Below, piece by piece: positions 44,101 through 58,100 of a stretch of DNA of 64,000 bases. Positions within the stretch are counted from its first letter, which is position 1. Every line of letters begins with the position of its first letter. The DNA is from Apostichopus japonicus (lineage: Eukaryota > Echinodermata > Holothuroidea > Aspidochirotida > Stichopodidae), in the NCBI RefSeq assembly GCF_037975245.1, contig NC_092576.1:9379501-9443500 (forward strand), given 5' to 3'. The notes beneath the pieces were generated by a model that worked only from the letters and a program-made list of their open reading frames with translations, had not been told where the DNA came from and did not search any database. The translations under genes and the position numbers were made by a program.

Positions 44101-47100
44101 GTTACCGTAGCAACCATGGGTGCAGGAGTGGAACCAACCGAGGGTCTTCTGTTGGGAGACGCCACTGCTCGTTTCTCTGCTTCCTGTCTCTGTTTCTCTG
44201 CTTCTTGTTGCTCGTCAAATCGACGGAGGTCAAACTCTATCTCGGAGGCCAGTTGACGATCGGCAGATAAGATATCTACAGAAGTTGAGGTGAATGAGGA
44301 GTTTACCAAGGGATCACATTGTGTTGGAGGAAAGCAAAAAAGGTCACATTGCATTTGAAAGTAGAAGGCACAATGTCACTGAGATTACAAAATTAGACTC
44401 CTCCTTGCCATCTATTTGTATCATGAGCATAACTATTACTTAATCTTTACAGTGACTGGTGATTCATCTTAACGGTGAATACAATGATGATGAACTGTTG
44501 GTACTTAGCATTGTCTATACATGTATTATTGGTATATAGTTATGTCTATGTATTATTGGTACATAGCTATATCTATGTATTACTGGTACATAGCTATGTC
44601 TATGTATTACTGGTACATAGTTATGTCTTTGTATTATAGGTACATAGTTATATCTATGTATTACTGGTACATAGCTATATCTATGTATTACTGGTACATA
44701 GTTATATCTATGTATTATTAGTACATAGCTATATCTATGTATTATTGGTACATAGCTATGTCTATGTATTATTGGTATATAGGTATGTCTATGTATTATT
44801 GAAACATAGCTGTATCTATGTATAATTGGTACATAGCTATGTCTATGTATTATTAGTACATGGCTATATCTATGTATTACTGGTACATAGTTATGTCTTT
44901 GTATTATAGGTACATAGTTATATCTATGTATTACTGGTACATAGCTATATCTATGTATTACTGGTACATAGTTATATCTATGTATTATTAGTACATAGGT
45001 ATGTCTATGTATTATTGGTACATAGCTATATCTATGTATTACTGGTACATAGCTATGTCTATGTATTATAGGTACATAGTTATATCTATGTATTATTAGT
45101 ACAAAGTTATGTCTTTGTAATATAGGTATATAGCTATATCTATGTATTACTGGTACATAGTTATATCTATGTTTTATTAGTACATAGGTATGTCTATGTA
45201 TTGTGGTTTATTGGTTGGAGAATATTTTGAAAGGCTTGAGCAGACTGTCGTGTGAGTATGTAAAACCAAACAGAGTGAATAATACTTCAGGATATACATA
45301 TATTCGTGAAACAATACTTCAATTGCCATCACTTGAGAGAAACGCAGTTTTGATGACACTCATAATAAGCAGATATGAACCTTTTGACATCAATCTGCTG
45401 AACCGGGAAACACACATTTCAAACAAAAAAGAATGAAAATAGGATCATGACCAAAAAATTAGAAAGAGGACTGTCTCTATAGACTGGCACAGTCACAACT
45501 CTACGACAAGGAAAAACTGTTCAGTGTTACACTGCAAGATGTGTTACAAATATGGCAGGAATGCTAAAACAAACCAAAATATGCATATATAGCAGTTTTT
45601 GCACATGTAACTTAAAGTGTGCTTTTGACAGTATTTTAAGGATAAGAGATATAGAGTGACAATGTAAAATTATTAACAATTTAACAGGCATTGAATTTTA
45701 CTTTAAACTGTACCTTTAATTTCATGACGATAATCTTTCATCAGTTCTTTCATAAACAGCATCAGGTGCTTGACCAGAGGTGATCGTTTCTTGACGAGCT
45801 AAGGATGATGAAAAAATTAGACGAATCATAAAAAAAACGTTATAATGAGAGTTTGATTTTAATGGCATAGATATTAAAAAATATACAAATTTAAGTGGTC
45901 TATGGAATGTTCAAATATTAGGTGTCAAAGAGATCAAGTGCCAGGTTTAGGGTCATCTCTAAGCACCTCTTTGATGCGTTCTGAGGTGCCTTTTTCAGGG
46001 TTAAGAACGAAAGAAATCGGAATTTAACAACTGAAACAATTTTTTCAAAGAAGTAAGTAATCTGAATTATATTTCATTATGGATATCATTATTCCTTAAG
46101 GGGTCTTTATTCCCCTCCATCTGATGGTTAACAGTTGCCATAGAATAGATGAAATTGACACAAGACCCTACGCTATTTCCTTCTTCACCTCAGTGACACT
46201 TCTCTTCTACAGTTTATTTCCCAAGCTGAACAATAACTTTTTAAATTATAACTAGTTCCATTGTCAGGCTATGCTAACAGTAACTTGGTTATGTAATAAG
46301 TAAACTCAGATTGTTTCTGTACATACAATCTGTCTTCAGGTTCCTGGTTTCGTAAGTGATTTGATTGTGTTAATCAAACGTCCTTAATTAGCTCAACACA
46401 AAGGTCAGCTGTAAATCAATGATGTTGGGCAAGAGACGACCGGATAGAACTCTCACTTTCTTTATTGAATTCAAAACAGGACCTAAATGCTTCTCACACC
46501 TATATAAACTTAAACAAAGGGGATATTGCTTCATTGAAAAAACAACCGAAAGAACTTCTCAAGTTACTGTTAATTGCCAGGCTTTGTATTTATTTAGTAA
46601 GATCTTACACAACATAAAACTGATGCTTTTCCTTTCACTACTGTATCGACAGGGCAATCAAAGAGGTGCCATTACAATTTAAACAGGCAATAAAATATGA
46701 CGGATATGGGTTTCACTGCAAGACTGCTATCATTATGGACATTGAAAACATTTTGTTTTGAAAGGGACAATGTTTTGTCCAGCTTTTAACATGTCCCTTT
46801 AAGGGTGAATGAAAACCTGAAACAAAGGCTGTAAAAGGAGCTTAGAATATGTTCTTTTTATTATCCTGTCACTATTGAGTATTTGTCTATTAAAGTGTGA
46901 TTATTGAATACAAAATCAAACCCTGAGTGCTGTTTTAAAGGAACATACATTATGACAGTCTTTAATGCTGTCAAAGTTGTGTAAGCCTCATGGTGTGATT
47001 ACTTGCAGCTGAAATAAACCCCTGAATGCCACTTCAATTGGAAGCCCCTATTTCTTTATTTTTTTTGGACAACTGACTATTCTACTTTCAAATTGACTTG

Positions 47101-50100
47101 AATCCATGAACAAAGATATGTGACTCCAGTTTGGAATACATTTTACATACCATTTGCTTGAGCGCAATCACCACGGGAACGATATTCTCGATGACATTCT
47201 TCTTGACAACCTGAGAGATCAGTTTGTTCTTGGCCTGATTCATGACGGCCTGAGCCATTTCAATCTCCTCAACAATGTCATCATGGTTGGCATTCTTTGA
47301 CTTCAGGGAGGTCAGCTTGATATCCTAGTGAAGGGAGAAGACAGAATGTAGAAGGGAGGTAAACTTTAGAAATACTGCAATTGATTTCAAAACATTTCAT
47401 GATTTTTACTTATCTTATGACTCAACAGGTTCATAGATGCCCTTTATGAAACTAAACAAATTGTTGGAATAAATCAACAGGGCTTTTTAGCTATGAGTGC
47501 GGTGATCAAGTGGCCAAAGGCAATGAACTTCCCATGTAAGGATTGTAGCCCAGTCAAGGCCTAACCAGATCACAATGATGTTGCAATGTCCCTAATTCCT
47601 ACACAGCATTTTGCTATGATTGTCAGATAAATTTATTAATCCCTGCGTAACAATAGTCTGGTGAAGTAATTGGAAAATTTCTTAGGTATCAAATAAGTCC
47701 TGGAAAACACCAATGATGCATTTTATCATGTGAAGAACATATTGAATTGTCACAGAGACCCATAATACTGAAGGTGAAAGAGTTAAAAGTTGTTTCATGT
47801 TACCTTACATCCCAAAATGGTAAAGAGTTTAAAGATATGTTCCATGTTACCTTACATCCCAAAATGGTAAAGAGTTTAAAGATATGTTCCACATTACCTT
47901 ACATCCCAAAATGGTAAAGAGTTTAAAGATATGTTCCATGTTACCTTACATCCCAAAATGGTAAAGAGTTTAAAGATATGTTCCATGTTACCTTACATCC
48001 CAAAATGGTAAAGAGTTTAAAGATATGTTCCACATTACCTTACATCCCAAAATGGTAAAGAGTTTAAAGATATGTTCCATGTTACCTTACATCCCAAGAT
48101 GGTAAAGAGTTTAAAGATATGTTGCATGTTACCTTACATCCCAAGATGGTAAAGAGTTTAAAGATATGTTGCATGTTACCTTACATCCCAAGATGGTAAA
48201 GAGTTTAAGGATATGTTCCACATTACCTTACAACCCAAAATGGTAAAGAGTTTAAAGATATGTTCCATGTTACCTTACATCCCAAGATGGTAACGAGTTT
48301 AAAGATATGTTCCATGTTACCTTACATCCCAAGATGGTAAAGAGTTTAAAGATAAATTCCATGTTACCTTACATCCCAAGATGGTAAAGAGTTTAAAGAT
48401 ATGTTCCATGTTACCTTACAACCTAAGATGGTAAAGAGTTTAAAGATATGTTGCATGTTACCTTACATCCCAAGATGGTAATGAGTTTAAAGATATGTTC
48501 CATGTTACCTTACATCCCAAGATGGTTAAGAGTTTAAAGATATGTTCCATGTTACCTTACATCCCAAGATGGTTAAGAGTTTAAAGATATGTTCCATGTT
48601 ACCTTACATCCCAAGATGGTTAAGAGTTTAAAGATATGTTCCATGTTACCTTACATCCCAAGATGGTTAAGAGTTTAAAGGTATGTTCCATGTTACCTTA
48701 TATCCCAAGATGGTGAAAGAGTTTAAAGATATGTTGCATGTTACCTTACAACCTAAGATGGTTAAGAGTTTCAAGATATGTTCCATGTTACCTTACATCC
48801 CAAGATGGTAAAGAGTTAAAAGATATGTTCCATGTTACCTTACATCCCAAGATGGTAAAGAGTTTAAAGATATGTTCCATGTTACCTTACATCCCAAGAT
48901 GGTAACGAGTTTAAAGATATGTTCCATGTTACCTTACATCCCAAGATGGTAAAGAGTTTAAAGATAAATTCCATGTTACCTTACATCCCAAGATGGTAAA
49001 GAGTTTAAAGATATGTTCCATGTTACCTTACAACCTAAGATGGTAAAGAGTTTAAAGATATGTTGCATGTTACCTTACATCCCAAGATGGTAATGAGTTT
49101 AAAGATATGTTCCATGTTACCTTACATCCCAAGATGGTTAAGAGTTTAAAGATATGTTCCATGTTACCTTACATCCCAAGATGGTTAAGAGTTTAAAGAT
49201 ATGTTCCATGTTACCTTACATCCCAAGATGGTTAAGAGTTTAAAGATATGTTCCATGTTACCTTACATCCCAAGATGGTTAAGAGTTTAAAGGTATGTTC
49301 CATGTTACCTTATATCCCAAGATGGTGAAAGAGTTTAAAGATATGTTGCATGTTACCTTACAACCTAAGATGGTTAAGAGTTTCAAGATATGTTCCATGT
49401 TACCTTACATCCCAAGATGGTAAAGAGTTAAAAGATATGTTCCATGTTACCTTACATCCCAAGATGGTAAAGAGTTTAAAGATATGTTCCATGTTACCTT
49501 ACATCCCAAGATGGTAAAGAGTTTAAAGATATGTTCCATGTTACCTTACAACCCAAGATGGTAAGCGTATCCTTTAAAATATCTTCTGTGTCCTCATTCA
49601 ACGGTAGAACGTTGTCCACAAAATTTCCAAGGATCTAAACCATAAAGAAGGAAATATGAAAATTAAGCTCCAAATCAATTTAGTCTCAGTTTAAAATGCT
49701 TCAACTGCTCTTCATTTGTATGGCACAGGCCAGCAATCATCAAATTAAAATATAAGGGGATACTAAATGGTGTAAAGATGAGGTGTCGTTCTTAACGGAC
49801 TCATAAATTTCCTGTATGACATCTCGCAAAGTTAAGCCACAATGTTTGAAATAATTCTTCAGGCCTTACTCAGATAAATCAGGGGTACCTATTGAAATGC
49901 TGCTTCTTTGAAATTTTGTATAAAGGAACATTCTCGGGGTTGGTTACTTCCAGTTAGTGAAGTAGGGAACTGGGCTTTGGTTCTGTTATTTCAATGGTTT
50001 CCAATCAAATTCATTCACCATGGCAGGGGGAGGGGAGTGGTAGGGTGAGGGGAGGTGGAGGGGGAGGGCAGATGGAGGTGGTGGAGCATAAGCATTTGAA

Positions 50101-52098
50101 AAAGTGGTGGCAAATGCTGAGGTACTTGGTGGTGGTCCCGTTACCAGAGATGGGTGCAACTTACACAACTGCCTCATAATTCACTCGAGAGGAGAAGAGG
50201 TGAGAAGTAAGCCTGGTCTTGAGGTACTTACATCTTGACATAGTTTCGCTGTTACATGGAAGCGATGTTCATCCTCCATGTGTTGAAGCATAAAGCTGTA
50301 TAGCTTCATCCTTTTGGAAGCATTCTCTTCTCCCTTCAATGAGAAAAGGCCTTTCTCTCGGTCTGTCTGGGTAAACTTGTTGTAGGCTGTAGTGCAGATC
50401 GGAATAAATTAGCTTGTTAGTGTTGAAGTGCATTTCGATTCAAATTCAGGTTTGGAGTAACTCTTACACGTACGTACAACAGTCAATCAAGGTATCCATT
50501 ATATACTAAATGAAAATAAGTACATGTGATGGACAACACTAATAAAAACAAAAAGTTGTTTATCAAGCCTACGACCAAGCCAACATCCTGTAGAAACGAA
50601 AATAAGTAATTATGATGAAAATCACCAAAAAAACGAAAAAGTTGTTTTATCAAACTTGTGATCACAAGAGTAAAACAAAATTAAACCTGTTGTAAATCGG
50701 AACTAACTTTCTGAGTATTAAATGCGAATCAATTCAGATAACAATCAAGTTTAATTAAAGACAAAATAACTCAAAATTTAAGGCTAAGAGTTTGTGTATG
50801 AATGGTTAAATTTTGGATATGTATGAGTGACCACTTTTGCATTTCTGTAATATGTCAATGGTGACTAAATTGTGGACCCTTAGTGAAATGCCAGTCCAGA
50901 AAAGTAACTGGACTCTGAAGCACATTTTATGCAGAATGAACATGGAAGGCTAAATAGTCAATGTGAGTCCATTCTCGTCCCAGAGCCCTTACTGTGGCCA
51001 TGTCAGAGAATAATTCATCCTGCATCTCAGAATACTATGCAAAATGGGCAATTTGCAATACAAGTGTTGAGATGTATAGCAGGTTTTGTAAACAGGGAAC
51101 ATTGTATTTTATAAGAAAACAAGTTTGGAGCCTGCAAAATTACAACACTAACATATTCCCCTTCATGTGATCATGATAATGTTAAACCTGTTCTCATAAA
51201 GGTTGGTTTTCATCTACAATGCTTTCCCACAAGATGGTTAACTTTGAGAATGAAAGTTTTTTAATTCTTTCTTCACTTATACTTAAATCATAAAAATAAT
51301 CACCATCTTTACTTCAAAACTTTAAAGGTAACTGACCTGCTTGGCCTTCATAGGCGTTGAAGTGGAATATGGCCTCCAGAAAATGTTGGAACAACATGGT
51401 AGGTTGCCTCTTCAGGAGAAGCTGTACCAAGCAGAATTCAGCTGATGAATAATGCATTAAAGTCATGAATATTAATAGATTTGACAAGTCATGAATATCC
51501 ATAACGAAATTAAGTGTATTCAAAATGTGTTCATGTTAATACTGACAGTTTTGAAAAGTATGGATACATCACCTTTTCGGGTCAGGAACTGTTCATACTG
51601 TCAGTACGAGTGTTTTGAAGCATGACATTGGCAAACAGTATACAGTGATTATTAGCATTAGGAAATTTGTCCTACTCGGTTGTTTCATTGGAAGGGAAAT
51701 ACTGTAGACTTAAATTAAGTTAAGGCAACACAGTAACTGGTTTGGTAGGTAATTAAAAAAAGAGCATTGACTAAATTTTATGAGACAATAAATTTACCAG
51801 CCACCACATGGTACTAATTACTAAAACATGGACAAACGAACGTAACAATATTGGAATGGCACTGTAAATCGGGGGGAAAAAACAATAAGAAAATGGGGAG
51901 GGGGGGGGATATTTCTTTTTTTATAATCCCTAATGTTTTTCTTTATAGTTTTGCTGAAAATGTCAAAATTTAATGAAAGTGGAAGGGGATGACAATTCAA
52001 GTCTCATAATTCAAAAAGTGAGTCCTTTTCCAACACAAATTCCTTTCTCACATGAAGGTCATGTTTTGGTATCACACATGATGTTGATCGAATACAAA

Positions 52099-52150
<52 letters not shown>

Positions 52151-55100
52151 TCTTGTATAGCACTTTACATCAAAGAATGATCTCAAAGCACTTTCCACAA
52201 AATTGCGTAAAATGTTGCAACTTAAAATTATTACAGCCTTAAAATATTGCATCCTAAAAATTACAAAAGTAAATATTCTAACAAAAATTATTAAAGCAAT
52301 AAATTCAGAAAATAAAGACGAATACATGTAAGACTTGATGAAACATGTACTTACAGAACTTCCAAATCACTTCCGAATCATCCACTAGGGTACTGAGAAA
52401 GCGGAAGAATAGAGGGCCGCGCCATTTCACGTAATCCTCCTATTTAATAAAATATATAAATGATTAATAAAATAATGACCAGTGTCTGTATTCCTGTTAA
52501 TACAATCAAAGTACCAGGCAATTCACTAACTAGCAGATCTCATCCCCAGATTTGGTCACTATGATGTCATTATCACCCCTGGAAGCAAATCGATCATCGT
52601 ACACCCAACAAGGTTGACTGCATGACCCTTGAACTTGCCGACCTCATGGCCCTTGACATTTTATGTTAATAAGTATAAACTCTAAACATTAATTCCAACA
52701 ATATTCATCCAAATACTCATAACTCGCTATGGGTTTGACACTCTCAGCTATTTTGTCATTTTGGCAGTTAGCCAAAAGAAAATGTTTGTTCTCTTTTTTC
52801 CTTTTTTTTACTAATCTAACATTTCCAGCAATTTTGTTGAGCAATCAACTGCAGCCAAAGGAATATTACTTAAACATTGAAGATAAGTTTGGGACCTTTT
52901 TTAACCATTGCTGTAAGTGCACAAGTTTGACCCTTTGACCTCCACTGGTCAAGTGACCTTTGACATTTGACTTAATGCAACTTTCAGAGTATGGTATCCA
53001 TATATGGGTTTGTAGTCTTCCTCCATGGTATCATTTTGGTATTCGTATCATGGTCAACATGCAAGCCTAACTATAAAGGTCAAAGATTAAAAATAATTTC
53101 AAGTGTCTGATTCTTGTTTTCAGCAAAAAAATGCTATTTCTTTCATGTTTTTCAAGATTTGTTTAAGAAATCTGAGCTATGCAAATCACTCATGAAATGT
53201 AATATATTAATAACTGACAAGGATAAACTTACAAGCAGCAGGTGAGTGAGGGAGTTCAGAGTCTGTTTCCGAACGATGAGACTTCTATCCTTCAGACATG
53301 AGGCCAAGTTTGGGATGTAGCGATCAACCAAGTTGGGATATCTGTAAGTTAAGTCATAGAAAACCCATCAATTGAAACCAAAATATGGGTTCAAATTAAT
53401 ACTCCAATTTCTCAAACTAAGACCTAAGGGTTTATCATCATTCAAACATCGCTTATTGTGAGAAATTAATGATTGGACAGGTTTGTCACTCATACACCTC
53501 TGGTTGCCATGTTAGCTCCAAGGATTACAGATTCAAGTGCAAAACAACAGGGCCTTTCATTAACAGAAGCATAGCAATAAGCTTTTGAGGCAATTCTTTG
53601 AAAAGTGAACCAGGGCCCCCAATGTCCAAGGCCACCAATATCCATGGCCCCCCAATGTCAGTTGTTCAGAGGCCTACTATGTTCAGGGGCCCAATGTCCA
53701 GGGCTTCCAAATCTCCAGGGCACCCAATGTCCAGAGGTCTACAATGTCCAGGGGCCCAGTGTCCATGGTTCCCCAGTCTCCAGGACCCAAATTTATGAGT
53801 TAACAGCTCACAACTGCCAGTCATTTCTTCGCTTCCAACTGCCTTTTTTCTTCTTCTAGCTGACATAATAACACCACAGATCAATTCTTAGATCTATCAT
53901 GGTACCTCTGAGTGTAACATTTATGGTTTGTGATAAGTTCAGCAAAGGAATAGAGAATAGAGATAAAATATAAAACTGCTTATCTACTACAAGAATCCTG
54001 TGTAGGTAATTATAAAACAATTAGAGGACCTGATGTTTCCACCATAGCAGGTTCTTCTTAAGAGGCTAACTTCCCTTGTAACAACCCCCCACCCCCACTC
54101 TCAATTATCTGGGCATGGATTGTGAGGGGAGGGAGGGTGGTCTGGTTGGGGGGTCATGACTGAGTTCTCATTGAAGATCCTGTGTAGCAAACCTAAAGGT
54201 CTGTAGTCCACTGCATATGCAGTTTAAAAGTAGATCAAAGTTGGTTGGACTTTCAATTCAGATTTGAGACCCACAAAATGTCATGATTCACAAGATTTTG
54301 ACAAATTTTGAAGTTTGTACCTGATGCAGAGGTCACACATGACTATCATGACGTTATTACGAACAGCTGCGTCAGAGGAGGTCTCCAGCTCACGAGCGAG
54401 GGCGGCGATGCACCGCTTGGCCAGCCCTCCGTGCTGCAGGCAGAGTTTACCCAGAGTGATGAAGGTGTGCGCACGTATGGTCATCGAGAGAGCATTGCCC
54501 CCAAACTGTGAGAGAGGAGGCTGCGAACACCCCTGGGAATTCTGGGTGCTGGGAAAATCAGCTGGAAAGCAACAAATACATAACCGATAAAACTGACAGA
54601 CCCTGGGAATTCAGAGTACCGGAAAACTGGGCTATTAAGAGCACGGTAAAATAAATCTCAGAAAGGTTGGGCATTAATATCACAATTTCAAAGATTTCTG
54701 ATGTTAATAGCAAATTTCTGGGTTCAAAGAAAAAGTCTTGGAGGAGAAAAATTGGATGATGGAATGTCATATTAAATCTAGCTTAACATTACATGTTGAC
54801 AGATCCTGGAAGTGTTGGTAACATTGAATAAATTGCTGGCATTCTACAATGTTGTTCTAGCATTTGGTATGTTTGCAAAAATTAGCTGAGAATTTGACAG
54901 ACTGGTTAAGGCAGGTTTCCGATACATTGCAAGGACACCTTCAGCAGCTGTTCAAGCTCAAGTTTCAGAGTCCTGTTACTTCAAAATTCATTTTGGTTGA
55001 TAGATCAATTGTCTATAAAGAAAATGCATGCAATATTTCTATCCTGTAATAATATCTATTGCAAACTCTCAATTTAATCTTAACTCGAGAGAGAGAGTTC

Positions 55101-58100
55101 CATTTCGTGATGGCGAGATTTCTCAAAACTTATGAGTTTAAATGTTAAGGAATTTTCACTTTTGATTCTATGCCAATATTTATAATTTAAAAATTAATTG
55201 TCAACAAAGCAAAGGAGTTTCCCAGACAGGTAAAAAAGTCCAAGTAAACTCTCACTTGTAGGTTCATTCCAAAAAACAAAACTGTTTCAATCTTTAAGCT
55301 GGCAAATTACAACAACATAACTGACAAAACCAAATGATCTTCAACTCAATATTAAATAATACAAATATCTTTGACATACCCGAGGGAGTCACCCCAGGTC
55401 CAGCCAAAAGGGACTGCACCAACATAAAAATCTTTTCGGGGGTCTTCGTAGGACAGAGCTGGCTCACGTGACCGAGCGTAAAGAGATATCTAACGAGGAC
55501 ATCTTCATTCCATGTGACCTGGGTGGCATTCTCTGTCAGGACCAACTCCGAGAGGTATTCCTCACAGGAGCGGATTATGTTTTCACATATCGGCGCCATC
55601 GCCTTGTCCACCGTCAGCTTGCTTGAGCTACACCTCAGCTGTAAAGGAATTTTTTAAAAAAGAAGGAAATTAAATCCTGTGATTTAAGTTCTGCTTATTG
55701 TCTCTTGATGAATCGTTAAAAGAGCAAAATGTGACCATAATTTGATACATTTCCATTTTTTAAAAAGAAGAGTTGTTAAAGCAAACAACATAATAACATT
55801 GAAGAAATGTTTCTAATTTTTCTTGTTGTAAAAAGATGTAAGTAATATGTCAATAGTGCAATCTCATAAATACCTAGCAAAAATAGACCATATTTTAGAT
55901 AATAAAAACTTTTCTTAATTAGTAAAAGTGGTACAAATCGCACCAGAAGCTTATTATTTATTATCAGGCCCATTACTGAGCAAAGAACACAGTTATTAAC
56001 ATTTCCCAATTTACCTTCCAGGGATGTAATCAAAATGTTTCAGGTTTTGTGTTGCACCTTTCAATTTCATCTCAAAATGTCAACTATTTCTGATTTTATA
56101 TTTTTGGTTTCCTTCCTCGAAATGTACACCGCTTATTAAATCATCATTGTTATTTTTTTAGAAGTCTTCATATTTTGGTTTTTCAAAGTTTAATTTTGAC
56201 TTCTTACAAGGATCCAGTCAAATGATAAAGCACTGCTATGGTGCATCCCCAAATTTCAGCTGCCCCTATACACCCCCCCCCCCACCTACCCGTTCCTATG
56301 GCTTATGTGTATATGTAAAGGACATTATCAACTTCAGGAAAGAAATAAACTTACGAGATAAAATATACTCGTGACCAGAAATTGCGGTATACACAGTCGT
56401 AATTTCTATTATATAGTGAAAATTTGAAATCTTATGGTTCTTGTGTTTTTTACTGCCGTAACGTTTTTTGATGAGGTACCGCAGATAAATTATTTACTAA
56501 CCTTACAAAGAGCCTCGAGAACGGCTGCTATGAGGGGAAGATCGTCCTCAAAGGACATCAGTCTTTTCCCGAGGTCCTCCTGGAGATCATGACAGAGATC
56601 GGTCGGCAAACCGTCCGATAAGTGACCGATCACCGTCAGGATGTGTATCAAGATGGTGGACTGATTGGTTTTAGTCATCACTGATTTCTCTCTCCAGACT
56701 CTATCCAGGAAGGACAGATCCAGTGATTTGTAAAAGGGAGTGATAACAGACAGAAGCATCCAGACAGACTAATAAAGTAAGAAAAAAAGGAAGGAAAACT
56801 CTCAGGATATTTTCTCTAATCACATCTCAATCTCATATCAAGGATCTGCTTTCATTACGCATAAAGCAGGGATGAGACTGGGGTAAAAAAAAAAAATCAC
56901 GGAACTTTGCAAAAAATTGCGGTATAGGCCCCTGTTTGCATATGCAACAGTGTGTTAGGATAATAGTTTTTGACCCCGAGGTAGAAAAGAAATCACGGAT
57001 ATTCCGCGAATTCGCGGAAAAAGCTCATGCCTGATAAAGGTCTTCGATACTTTTGACCAATCGTAATCAAATCGCTGTCCGATCCAATAAAAACTGATCA
57101 ATACTTTGGCTTCTTGGGTGATTCCTGTTTTGAATTTCTTTGCCATTTGATCCTGACTTGGCCAGCTACAAGACATCAAAATTACCTCACCGAGATGAGA
57201 CTGACACCACAACAAGTTACTTTATTTTTTAATGTCATTTGATAAGAGATGCTCAATTTTTGGACAAACCAAATCAGAAAAGTGTAATTGGTTCCGAGAT
57301 GGACCTACCTCCTCGTGTTCGGACTCCAGGTGAGAAATCAGAGATTTCATCAATGATGCCTTGAAGAATTTCTGTCTTGCCCAGAGGCTGCAGGCTTTAC
57401 GAAGGTAAATCCTACGAAAGATAAGAACGTCATACAATACTGTATAGATATCAAATTTTCATGGTGGAGGTGGTGGGTGGCGGTGGGTGGTGTGGGGGTG
57501 GTGGCTTTTTTGTTCCAGTTTTCCTTTAAGTACTTATTTGTGCATGAATGGCTTGTTTGTTCATATTAAACCCACTTTCCATACAAAAGGTCCTGTCCTT
57601 GACATGCTATAGAACACATTGTGGACAAACTCAGTCTGAATTTGTACAAAAAATTTCACAAACCCGAAAAATGCTGCACAAGACCTGAACACTGACATTT
57701 CTTGCTGGCCATCATTTTCAAACGGGCAGTGACTCACCTTGCTTCATGTAACTCGGGCTCTGTCAATTTCTTGAGCAGGCTCCAGGTCAGTTTGTGGTTG
57801 TCCCCGTTTGACTTGTTAAGAGGAACGATGCCATCTATGAGGGCCTCCTGGACCAGTTGGAGGCATTTCTCTTGTGCAGAGGGCTCACGGTCCACTACCA
57901 GTGGCAGGACCTCTAGAAGCCACGACCTGTGTGAAGAAAGACGAAAAATAGAAAAGGTTGATTTAACAGCACTTTTGCTGGATTTTTCTATCATGTCAAG
58001 TTTGATGCTCCCTTCAGAGCTATATGTAATGTAGGTACCACACCAAAATAAGAGTATTTTATCTATGGCAGAAAGGTTAACCATTGAAAAAAGGCCCTAC

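Noticed and set aside
44521-44721. ORF of MYYWYI repeats
   Set aside because: Artefact of a 27-bp minisatellite whose unit is a multiple of three.
47780-49576. CRISPR-like array with regular 47-bp spacing
   Set aside because: No unique spacers; the whole unit repeats and the context is a eukaryotic intron.
53598-53859. Proline-rich plus-strand ORFs resembling a structural protein
   Set aside because: Degenerate CCAATGTCC repeat in an NCAPD3 intron.
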